Part shown: positions 7,481 through 14,070 of the stretch, piece by piece | How positions within the stretch are numbered: position 1 is the stretch's first letter | Layout: each line of letters starts with the position of its first letter | Assembly: GCA_002492725.1 (NCBI GenBank) | Contig: DLAF01000031.1 | Coordinates: 1 to 14,916, forward strand | Length of the DNA: 14,916 nucleotides | Direction: 5' to 3' | From: Lachnospiraceae bacterium UBA7054 | GTDB lineage: Bacteria; Bacillota; Clostridia; Lachnospirales; Lachnospiraceae | Notes under the pieces: generated by a model | What the model was told of the DNA's origin: nothing | The model's input: the letters and a program-made list of their open reading frames with translations, nothing else | Database searches by the model: none | Made by a program: the position numbers and the translations under genes

Positions 7481-8527
7481 ATGGAGACAAAGGATATCAA
7501 GTCCCTCACACTGACAGAGTTAAAAGCGCAGATGGAGGATATGGGCGAAAAGCCCTTCCGCGCGGTGCAGCTCTATGAGTGGATGCACCGCAAGCTTGCG
7601 CGCGGTTTTGACGAGATGACGAATCTTCCGCTGGCTATGAGAGAACAATGTGGGGAAAGCTATACCTATACGGCGCTTCGCATCGTGAAAGTGCAGGAGT
7701 CTGCCGTGGACGGTACGAAAAAGTATCTGTTTGCGCTGCATGACGGCAATGTGGTGGAAAGTGTTTGGATGCGCTACCAACATGGCAATTCCGTCTGTAT
7801 TTCTTCGCAGGTGGGTTGTCGCATGGGGTGCCGCTTCTGCGCCTCCACTCTGGATGGGCTGGTGAGGAACCTGACTCCGGCGGAGATGCTCGATCAAATC
7901 TATGCGATCACGCTGGAAACGGGAGAGCGGGTCTCGAATGTGGTGGTCATGGGCAGCGGAGAGCCTTTGGACAATTATGAGAATCTTTTGCGGTTCCTTA
8001 TGCTGCTGACCGACGAGAACGGCCTGCATATCAGCCAGCGGAATGTGACTGTCTCCACCTGCGGCCTGGTGCCGATGATGCGCAAACTGGCGCAGGAGAA
8101 ACTGCAGATCACGCTGGCGCTGTCCCTGCATGCGGCGACGGATGAAAAGCGAAGGAAACTGATGCCCATTGCCAATCAGTACACGCTTGCGGAGTTGATG
8201 GAGGCCTGTATCTTCTATTTTGAGCAGACTGGCAGGCGGATTACCTTTGAGTACAGTCTGGTGCGGGATGTGAATGATATGAGACAGGACGCCGAGACTT
8301 TGGCAGCCCTGTTACGCGGTCAAAACTGCCATGTCAATCTGATCCCGGTCAATCCCGTCAGGGAGAGGGCCTATGTGCAGTCCGACAGACGGGCGGTGGA
8401 AGGCTTTGCAAAGATCCTTCAGGAAAGGGGCATAAACGCTACAGTGCGGCGGGAACTCGGCAGGGATATCGACGGCGCCTGCGGACAGCTCAGACGGCGC
8501 TTTTTGGAAGATAGGCAAGAAGACTGA
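7481..8527 (+). CDS. rlmN: Dual-specificity 23S rRNA / tRNA adenine-C2 methyltransferase RlmN
   Basis: Radical SAM enzyme of 348 aa that methylates C2 of A2503 in 23S rRNA and A37 of some tRNAs (E. coli numbering). The [4Fe-4S] motif CRMGCRFC gives Cys113, Cys117 and Cys120. The two extra cysteines needed for the methylene-transfer mechanism are present: Cys106 in SVCISSQ and Cys334 in DGACGQLR. GEPLDNYENL is near 160-169. RlmN rather than Cfr is favoured by this conserved chromosomal context, although the families are close. It begins 4 nt after the rsmB stop, with GGTGA-type pairing overlapping that stop. It is the last gene before an 87-nt gap. Confidence 0.95.
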   Translation: METKDIKSLTLTELKAQMEDMGEKPFRAVQLYEWMHRKLARGFDEMTNLPLAMREQCGESYTYTALRIVKVQESAVDGTKKYLFALHDGNVVESVWMRYQHGNSVCISSQVGCRMGCRFCASTLDGLVRNLTPAEMLDQIYAITLETGERVSNVVVMGSGEPLDNYENLLRFLMLLTDENGLHISQRNVTVSTCGLVPMMRKLAQEKLQITLALSLHAATDEKRRKLMPIANQYTLAELMEACIFYFEQTGRRITFEYSLVRDVNDMRQDAETLAALLRGQNCHVNLIPVNPVRERAYVQSDRRAVEGFAKILQERGINATVRRELGRDIDGACGQLRRRFLEDRQED

Positions 8528-8602
8528 ATATTTAATATGTTTGCTTTTTTGCAGGGAATATGCTAACATGGGTAATTGGTAAATTATGGCATTGATGATA
8601 AC

Positions 8603-8607
8603 GGAGG
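8603..8607 (+). promoter_or_regulatory. Ribosome binding site that decides the GTG start of stp
   Basis: GGAGG lies 7 nt before the GTG at 8615. No ATG of the same frame lies upstream within the open reading frame; only a TTG at 8576 does. The site therefore identifies GTG as the start. Confidence 0.8.
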
Positions 8608-8614
8608 AAAAATC

Positions 8615-9361
8615 GTGCTTAAGTCTTATGCGCTGACAGATATCGGGCGGAGAAGACAATTAAATCAGGATTTTATTTATTGCTCCGAGACGCCCGTGGG
8701 GAATCTGCCCAATATTTTTATCGTGGCGGACGGCATGGGAGGCCACAATGCGGGGGATTATGCTTCCGTTTTGGCAGTGGAGACCGTGGTGGAGGAGATA
8801 GGGGCTTCCTTTGAGAAGAATCCCGTGAAGATACTGGAACACGCGATCCAAAAGGCAAACGCGGTTTTACGGCAGCGCGCCAGCGAAAACTTCTCACTGA
8901 GCGGTATGGGAACCACCTTGGTGGCGGCGACCTGTTTTGGCCGTTTCTTAGAGGTGGCAAACGTGGGCGACAGCAGACTCTATGTGGTGGGTGACGAGAT
9001 CACCCAGATCACGGTGGATCACTCGCTGGTGGAGGAGATGGTCCGTATGGGCGGGATTGGCAGAGAGGAAGCCAGAAACCATCCGGATAAAAACATCATT
9101 ACCCGTGCCGTAGGCGCTAAGGATGAGGTGGAGATCGACTTTTTCAATTTGGAATTAAAGACCGGAGATAGGGTTTTACTTTGTTCTGATGGCTTGACTA
9201 ATATGGTGGACGACGAGATGATACTTCGGATTATCAAAAACGGGGGCAATCTCAGGGACAGGGTAGAAGAATTGGTGGAGACAGCCAACTTAAACGGCGG
9301 CAAGGATAACATTTCGGTAATCGTTATTGAGCCCCTGGCAGACGAGGTAGAACATGATTAA
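8615..9361 (+). CDS. stp: PP2C-type Ser/Thr protein phosphatase (Stp/PrpC)
   Basis: Metal-dependent PPM/PP2C phosphatase of 248 aa, the usual size for single-domain bacterial enzymes. It is expected to remove phosphate from PASTA-kinase substrates and from the kinase itself. Metal-binding residues are in place: Asp19 in LNQDF, Asp39 in VADGMGGHNAGD, Asp192 in CSDGLTNM and Asp231 in GGKDNIS. The NVGDSRLYVV motif is at 116-125. It starts with GTG, as shown by the GGAGG 7 nt upstream. The last 8 nt overlap the kinase gene, so the two are probably translationally coupled, which would keep opposing activities in proportion. Confidence 0.95.
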   Translation: MLKSYALTDIGRRRQLNQDFIYCSETPVGNLPNIFIVADGMGGHNAGDYASVLAVETVVEEIGASFEKNPVKILEHAIQKANAVLRQRASENFSLSGMGTTLVAATCFGRFLEVANVGDSRLYVVGDEITQITVDHSLVEEMVRMGGIGREEARNHPDKNIITRAVGAKDEVEIDFFNLELKTGDRVLLCSDGLTNMVDDEMILRIIKNGGNLRDRVEELVETANLNGGKDNISVIVIEPLADEVEHD

Positions 9362-11456
9362 GATAGGTATGATGATAGGAGACCGCTATGAGATCCTGGA
9401 AAAGATCGGGACCGGCGGCATGTCAGATGTATATAAAGCAAAAGATCATAAGCTGAACCGTTTTGTGGCGGTAAAGGTGTTAAAACAGGAATTTAGTGAG
9501 AACGCTAATTTTGTATCGAAATTCCGTATTGAAGCACAGGCGGCGGCAGGGCTCATGCATCCCAACATCGTTAACGTTTACGACGTGGGCGAGGAGGGGG
9601 ATAACCACTACATTGTCATGGAGCTGGTGGACGGCATCACCCTTAAGAAATATATTGAGAAGAAAGCCAGACTTTCCGTGAAGGAGGCCGTCAGTATCGC
9701 AATTCAGGTCTCGATGGGGATTGAGGCGGCACACAATAATCATATCATTCACAGGGATATCAAGCCTCAGAATATCATTATCTCTAAGGAAGGGAAGGTG
9801 AAGGTGACGGACTTTGGCATCGCCAAGGCAGCCACCAGCAACACCATTACTTCCAATGTCATGGGCAGCGTGCATTACACGTCCCCGGAGCAGGCAAGGG
9901 GCGGCTACAGTGACGAGAAGAGCGACATCTATTCCCTGGGCGTTACTATGTTTGAGATGCTTACGGGCAGAGTGCCTTTTAACGGTGAAACGACGGTGGC
10001 CATTGCCATCAAACACATTCAGGAGGAGTTTCCCTCTCCCAGAGAGTATGTGCCGGAGATACCGGTCTGTGTGGAGCAGATCGTCTTTAAGTGCTGCCAG
10101 AAAAGTCCTGACAGGAGATACCAGACAATGTCTGAACTGGTCGTGGATCTCAAGCAGTCTCTGATCAATCCGGACGAGGACTTTGTCAAGGTGGCGGATC
10201 CCGATGAGGAGGCATCCACCCGCACAATCACGGACCGGGATATGGTGCAGATCAAGCGGCAGTCGGAAAACAGGGATTCCATGGATGAGGCCATGCGGTT
10301 ACGGAAAGACAACCGTGAGGCCGAGCGGGTTTATGAGGAGGACGAAGACGAGGATTGGGAGGACGAGGAAGAGGACTATGATCCCAAGATGGAGAAGATC
10401 ACGACCATCCTGGCAGTGGTAGCGGCGCTTTTGATCGGCTGTATCCTGATCTTTATGGTGGGAAGAACCATGGGTGTGTTCACCTTTGGACAGCCGAAGG
10501 AAAAGGAGGAGCAGACGGAGCAGACGGAGCAGGTGGAGATGATCCGTGTGGTCGGGATGCACGTAGATGAGGCCAAGAAAGCTCTTTTGGATCTGGGTCT
10601 TACCCCTGAAATACGCTATGAGGTAAATGAGTCCTACGACGCGGGAACGGTACTTCGCGCCAGCGTGCAGGACGGTTTGATGATCGATAAGGGAACAAAC
10701 ATCATTCTCACGGTGGCGGAGGCCGCCGAAGGTGTGCAGGTTCCTTCCGTGACAGGAAAATCTCAGGCGGAAGCAACTTCCATCTTAGAGAAGGAAGGCT
10801 TTGTGGTAAACGCGACGGAGAGTCATGACGCGGCCGTGGAGAAGGGGCTCGTGATCTCCCAGTCGCCCGAAGCGGAGACCACGGCTTCTGCGGGCTCCAG
10901 CATCACGATACGCGTGAGCCTCGGAGCGGAGGAGGATAAGGTCAGGGTACCGGAGGTCATCGGCATGACGGAGATGGACGCTACGGCCATTCTGACGGAG
11001 AGTGGTCTCTCCGTGGGAACGGTGACCCAGACGGAATACGAGGATGCGAATCTTACGGATCTGGTTTGCTATCAGAGTTATTCTGTCGGTTCTTATGTGG
11101 ACAGAGGGACTTCCGTTGATCTGAAGATCAGCACGGGCCCTTCCGGGAAGACTTATCGCTATGCTGAGGGGATTACGGCGCCTACGGAGGATCCGGCTTA
11201 TCAAAACGGCATGAAGGTGACAGTGACACTTACCACGCAGGACGGTACTCAGCTTTTAAGCACCGAGACGGTAAGCTTTCCCGTAGCGGTCAACTATACG
11301 GGAATCAAGTCCCCGTCCGGAACCATCCGTTTTACGTTTACGGTGGAGACGGGACCCGTTACCATAACCGATCCTGAGACCGGGGAGTCAACGACGCAGG
11401 AGGGAACTTCTGAGAGTAAGACCGTGGAGAGACAGGTCAACTTTACCGAAGAGTGA
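9354..11456 (+). CDS. prkC: PASTA-domain Ser/Thr protein kinase (PrkC/Stk)
   Basis: Membrane Hanks-type kinase of 700 aa that senses peptidoglycan fragments or lipid II and controls growth, wall synthesis and dormancy exit in Bacillota. The cytoplasmic kinase domain (about 11-270) shows the glycine loop GTGGMSDVY, Lys41, HRD 133-135 with Asn140, DFG 153-155 and the SPEQA motif after an activation loop rich in Thr/Ser. A juxtamembrane segment contains a very acidic run (about 328-342). One membrane span is at about 350-369. Outside lie three PASTA repeats (about 387-455, 456-516, 517-586) and a Thr/Ser-rich, probably beta-strand tail (about 590-700) that I do not recognise. GAGG is 6 nt before the ATG, which overlaps stp by 8 nt. 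Confidence 0.96.
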   Translation: MIKIGMMIGDRYEILEKIGTGGMSDVYKAKDHKLNRFVAVKVLKQEFSENANFVSKFRIEAQAAAGLMHPNIVNVYDVGEEGDNHYIVMELVDGITLKKYIEKKARLSVKEAVSIAIQVSMGIEAAHNNHIIHRDIKPQNIIISKEGKVKVTDFGIAKAATSNTITSNVMGSVHYTSPEQARGGYSDEKSDIYSLGVTMFEMLTGRVPFNGETTVAIAIKHIQEEFPSPREYVPEIPVCVEQIVFKCCQKSPDRRYQTMSELVVDLKQSLINPDEDFVKVADPDEEASTRTITDRDMVQIKRQSENRDSMDEAMRLRKDNREAERVYEEDEDEDWEDEEEDYDPKMEKITTILAVVAALLIGCILIFMVGRTMGVFTFGQPKEKEEQTEQTEQVEMIRVVGMHVDEAKKALLDLGLTPEIRYEVNESYDAGTVLRASVQDGLMIDKGTNIILTVAEAAEGVQVPSVTGKSQAEATSILEKEGFVVNATESHDAAVEKGLVISQSPEAETTASAGSSITIRVSLGAEEDKVRVPEVIGMTEMDATAILTESGLSVGTVTQTEYEDANLTDLVCYQSYSVGSYVDRGTSVDLKISTGPSGKTYRYAEGITAPTEDPAYQNGMKVTVTLTTQDGTQLLSTETVSFPVAVNYTGIKSPSGTIRFTFTVETGPVTITDPETGESTTQEGTSESKTVERQVNFTEE
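10508..10532 (+). repeat. Nine-base tandem repeat in the PASTA kinase gene
   Basis: The unit GGAGCAGAC is repeated almost three times and encodes Glu-Gln-Thr runs just outside the membrane span. The unit is a multiple of three, so copy changes would lengthen or shorten the extracellular linker without breaking the frame. Confidence 0.7.
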
Positions 11457-11461
11457 AAAAT

Positions 11462-12340
11462 ATGCAGGGAAAGATCATGAAAGGAATCGCCGGCTTTTAC
11501 TATGTCCATGTGGAAGGCAGGGGCGTGTACGAGTGCAAGGCGAAGGGGATTTTCAGGAAAGAAGGCGTTAAGCCTTTGGTGGGAGATAATGTGGAGCTGG
11601 ATGTGCTGGATGATGCCGAAATGCTTGGCAACATCAGGCGTATCCTGCCCCGTAAGAGCGTGCTGGTGCGTCCTGCTGTGGCGAACGTGGATCAGGCGCT
11701 CATTCTTTTTGCCATTGTCAAGCCGAACCCGAATTTCAATCTCCTTGACAGATTTCTGATCCGCATGGAACGGCTAAACCTCCCGACCATCGTTTGCTTT
11801 AACAAGGAAGATATCGCCACGCCCGCGGAGAAAGAAGCGCTGCAAGGAGCTTATGAGACTTGCGGATATCAGGTGTTGTTTTTAAGTGTGCAGGAAAACA
11901 GAGGCGTGGATGAGGTAAAAGAGAGACTTGCCGGAAAGACCACCACCCTGGCGGGACCCAGCGGTGTGGGAAAATCCTCGCTGATCAATCTGCTTTCGCC
12001 CGAGACGCATATGGAGACGGGGGAGATCAGCCAAAAGATCGAGCGGGGGAGGCACACGACCAGGCATTCGGAGATGATTGCCTTGGGAGAGGGGACCTAC
12101 ATCATGGATACCCCGGGATTTACTTCCCTGGACATTTCGGAGATCACCAAGGAGGAGCTTAGCGGGTACTATCCCGAATTTCAGGCGTACGAACCTTATT
12201 GTAAGTTTCGGGGCTGTGCGCACATCGATGAGCCTTCCTGTAAAGTGAAGGAGGCCGTGGAGGAGGGGGCAATCAGCCGGGTGCGGTATGAAAATTATAA
12301 GGTTTTGTATCAGGAATTGAAAAATATCAGACGCTATTGA
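11462..12340 (+). CDS. rsgA: Ribosome small-subunit-dependent GTPase RsgA
   Basis: Circularly permuted GTPase of 292 aa that checks late 30S subunit maturation. An N-terminal OB-fold (about 1-70) is followed by the permuted G motifs: G4 NKED (114-117), G1 GPSGVGKS (165-172), a G2 loop RGRHTTRH (195-202) and G3 DTPGF (216-220). The C-terminal zinc knuckle has Cys247, Cys252, His254 and Cys260. The start is uncertain: ATG 11462 matches the family N-terminus (MQGKIMKGIAGFYYV). A GTG at 11453 overlapping the kinase stop, or the ATG at 11477, are alternatives. It ends the conserved operon; rpe and thiN, common downstream partners, are absent. Confidence 0.95.
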   Translation: MQGKIMKGIAGFYYVHVEGRGVYECKAKGIFRKEGVKPLVGDNVELDVLDDAEMLGNIRRILPRKSVLVRPAVANVDQALILFAIVKPNPNFNLLDRFLIRMERLNLPTIVCFNKEDIATPAEKEALQGAYETCGYQVLFLSVQENRGVDEVKERLAGKTTTLAGPSGVGKSSLINLLSPETHMETGEISQKIERGRHTTRHSEMIALGEGTYIMDTPGFTSLDISEITKEELSGYYPEFQAYEPYCKFRGCAHIDEPSCKVKEAVEEGAISRVRYENYKVLYQELKNIRRY

Positions 12341-12342
12341 AA

Positions 12343-12371
12343 GGAATCTTGTGACAGCTTTGCAGGATTCC
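12343..12371 (+). terminator. Possible terminator or processing hairpin after rsgA
   Basis: Beginning 3 nt after the rsgA stop codon, GGAATCTTGTGA (12343-12354) pairs with TTTGCAGGATTCC (12359-12371 region). This gives about 12 RNA base pairs including three G-U pairs, with a 5-nt loop. No T-run follows, so efficient intrinsic termination is doubtful. It may instead be a Rho-independent relic or a 3'-end stabilising structure. Confidence 0.35.
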
Positions 12372-12385
12372 GACGCCTGTTTATG

Positions 12386-12430
12386 CAACCAAGCGCAACA
12401 TTTATCTGTAAAATATGCCGCGTTTGGTTG
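12386..12430. promoter_or_regulatory. 11-bp inverted repeat upstream of the acyltransferase promoter
   Basis: CAACCAAGCGC (12386-12396) and GCGTTTGGTTG (12420-12430) form an inverted repeat. Ten of eleven positions are Watson-Crick pairs and one is a G-T wobble, around a 23-nt A/T-rich spacer. The right arm lies next to the presumed -35 region of the acyltransferase promoter. It could be an operator or an attenuating RNA stem. No regulator is assigned. Confidence 0.45.
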
Positions 12431-12459
12431 GTGGTGCTTTCGCAAATATAGTGTACAAT
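12431..12459 (+). promoter_or_regulatory. Probable promoter of the acyltransferase gene
   Basis: TACAAT at 12454-12459 is a good -10 element for a vegetative sigma factor. It lies 31 nt before the start codon, with an A/T-rich segment just upstream. The -35 element is weak: GTGGTG at 12431-12436 gives 17-bp spacing, or TTGGTG at 12428-12433 gives 20 bp. The weak -35 suggests activator dependence or low expression. Confidence 0.45.
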
Positions 12460-12490
12460 AGTATGAAAAGTATGTTTGCGGGAGGCGGTT

Positions 12491-13558
12491 ATGCGAAAAT
12501 ATTATCTGGACAATATCAGATGGGCGACGATTCTTTTGGTAATGGCTTATCATGTATTTTATGCGTTCAACGCCGTGGGGGTTTTGGGAGGCGTCGGCGG
12601 GTTTGATAAGGTGCAGTATCAGGATGCGTTTCTGTATTTTGTTTACCCGTGGTTCATGGTGCTTTTGTTTGTGATTGCGGGTATCAGCGCAAGGTACGCG
12701 CTGGAAAAAAGTGCCGGGAAGGCTTTTATCGGGAAGAGAACATGGAAGCTTTTGGTTCCCTCGACTTTGGGGCTTTTGGTCTATCAGTGGATCGTGGGGT
12801 ACTTTAACATCAAGATCGGCGGCGGCTTGGAATATCTGCCGGCCTTTCTGGTATATCCCGTGTCTGCGCTCTCAGGGACAGGGCCGTTATGGTTTGCGCA
12901 GATCCTTTGGCTGTATTCCCTCCTGATTGTGCTGATCAAAAAAACGGACAAAGAAGACTGCTTGTGGAAGTTAGGGGAAAAGTGTAACCTGTTAATCCTT
13001 CTTCTGTTAGGGATTCTTCTCTGGGGAGGCGCACAGATTCTCAATATGCCGGTGATCACAATGTACCGCTTCGGCATTTATCTGGCTGCTTTCCTGCTGG
13101 GATATTTCGTGTTTTCTCATGATACCGTGCAGGAGACACTGGCAAAGTACGGCATGCCGCTTCTGCTTGCGGCTGTAGTAACGGGCGTTATTTATACCAT
13201 ATATTATTTTGGTGATAATTATACGGAAGATCATGTGCTGAAAAGTTTCTTTACGAATGGCTATGCGTGGCTGATGGTTCTTGGCATTCTGGGCTCCTCT
13301 AAAAAGTATTGTGACAGACAGAATACCTTCAGCGCCCATATGACGAAGATCAGCTTCGGGCTCTATGTCCTTCACTATACGTTTATCGCAATCCCCTGTT
13401 ACTATCTGAAAGAGAAAACGGCACTTCCGGTGTGGGCCATTTATATTGCGGCCCTGTTGATAGTCTTTGTTTGCACGCCTCTCTGGTATGAGGTGATGAG
13501 CAGGATTCCCGTGATCAGATGTCTTGTCCTGGGAATCAGGAAACAGAAGGCAGAATAA
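12491..13558 (+). CDS. Acyltransferase-3 family integral membrane protein
   Basis: Polytopic membrane protein of 355 aa with about ten hydrophobic segments, resembling the acyltransferase 3 family (OafA/NolL/MdoC type). These enzymes transfer acetyl or succinyl groups to cell-surface sugars. The N-terminal signature DNIRW...YH keeps Asp7, Arg10 and His21 of the first span; a basic loop (RTWKLLVPSTLG) follows the second span. GPLWFAQ near 135-141 is also typical. No SGNH or other extra domain is present. GGAGG 5 nt before the ATG at 12491 fixes the start. It has its own probable promoter and no close functional partner, so the acyl acceptor cannot be predicted. Family assignment is firm; the substrate is unknown. 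Confidence 0.85.
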   Translation: MRKYYLDNIRWATILLVMAYHVFYAFNAVGVLGGVGGFDKVQYQDAFLYFVYPWFMVLLFVIAGISARYALEKSAGKAFIGKRTWKLLVPSTLGLLVYQWIVGYFNIKIGGGLEYLPAFLVYPVSALSGTGPLWFAQILWLYSLLIVLIKKTDKEDCLWKLGEKCNLLILLLLGILLWGGAQILNMPVITMYRFGIYLAAFLLGYFVFSHDTVQETLAKYGMPLLLAAVVTGVIYTIYYFGDNYTEDHVLKSFFTNGYAWLMVLGILGSSKKYCDRQNTFSAHMTKISFGLYVLHYTFIAIPCYYLKEKTALPVWAIYIAALLIVFVCTPLWYEVMSRIPVIRCLVLGIRKQKAE

Positions 13559-13575
13559 GTCTGGTAAGAGGTTTG

Positions 13576-13597
13576 TCTCAGTTGGTATGAGCTGAGA
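13576..13597. other. Short inverted repeat before the XRE-AbrB gene
   Basis: TCTCAG (13576-13581) and CTGAGA (13592-13597) are exact reverse complements around a 10-nt spacer, in the 77-nt gap between the acyltransferase gene and the regulator. A dyad here would suit autoregulation by the downstream DNA-binding protein, but a 6-bp arm may also arise by chance. Confidence 0.3.
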
Positions 13598-13635
13598 AAG
13601 TGAAGAAATGAGAGTTGATGAATCTGGAGAAAAAG

Positions 13636-14070
13636 ATGATAAGAGAGAATCTGATAATGCTCAGGAGATTAAATAAATATTCGCAGGAGGAGATCGCGGA
13701 AAGAATCGGCATATCCAGACAGGCTTACGGCAAGTGGGAGAAAGGGGAGACCATCCCTGATATCGAGAAATGTGCGAAGCTTGCCCAAGTATATGGTGTC
13801 ACGCTCGATAGTCTGATGGGCACTGAAAAAATGGACGATAACACGGTATTGCCGCCGGCCCCGAAAGGAAAGCATATTTTCGGTACGGTCACTGTTTCGG
13901 AGCGCGGCCAGATCGTTATCCCCAAGCAGGCGCGGGAGCTGTTTGCCATCAAAGGCGGCGACAGGCTGGTGCTGCTGGGGGATGAAGTTGAAGGACTGGC
14001 GCTTGTTAGGGAGGAAGTTTTTACAAAACGGGTTCATGTTGCGCTGGAGCTGGCGGCTAAAACCACCTGA
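13636..14070 (+). CDS. XRE helix-turn-helix / AbrB-SpoVT fusion regulator
   Basis: Small transcriptional regulator of 144 aa. Residues 1-61 are an XRE/Cro-type helix-turn-helix (KYSQEEIAERIGISRQAYGKWE, followed by a GETIPD turn). Residues about 82-127 are an AbrB/SpoVT swapped-hairpin DNA-binding domain (TVSERGQIVIPKQARELFAIKGGDRL). Both domains are complete, so the protein probably binds DNA as a dimer through two modules. The start at 13636 is preferred because GGAG lies 6 nt upstream; ATG 13618 gives 150 aa but has a weaker site. It follows the acyltransferase by 77 nt on the same strand, so it may be cotranscribed and may control that gene or itself. Its 3' end overlaps the convergent regulator by 14 nt. 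Targets are unknown. Confidence 0.87.
   Translation: MIRENLIMLRRLNKYSQEEIAERIGISRQAYGKWEKGETIPDIEKCAKLAQVYGVTLDSLMGTEKMDDNTVLPPAPKGKHIFGTVTVSERGQIVIPKQARELFAIKGGDRLVLLGDEVEGLALVREEVFTKRVHVALELAAKTT

Noticed and set aside
7520..8131. Minus-strand open frame of 203 codons opposite rlmN
   Set aside because: It is a shadow of the conserved rlmN frame; the translation is His/Arg-rich with no family resemblance.
8541..8550. T-rich run after rlmN as intrinsic terminator
   Set aside because: No stable GC-bearing stem precedes the T-run; only a weak A/T palindrome is present.
8541..8585. Promoter in the rlmN-stp gap
   Set aside because: TTGCTT or TTGCAG do not lie at suitable distances from TATGCT or TAATTG-like sequences; no pair is convincing.
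11882..12553. Long minus-strand open frame (223 codons) over rsgA and the following gap
   Set aside because: It lies opposite the strongly conserved rsgA coding sequence, has no recognisable domain and no convincing ribosome binding site.
12491..13558. Mobile-element cargo interpretation of the acyltransferase region
   Set aside because: No transposase, terminal inverted repeats with target duplication, tRNA gene or attachment site was found nearby; the 11-bp dyad lies wholly on one side of the gene.
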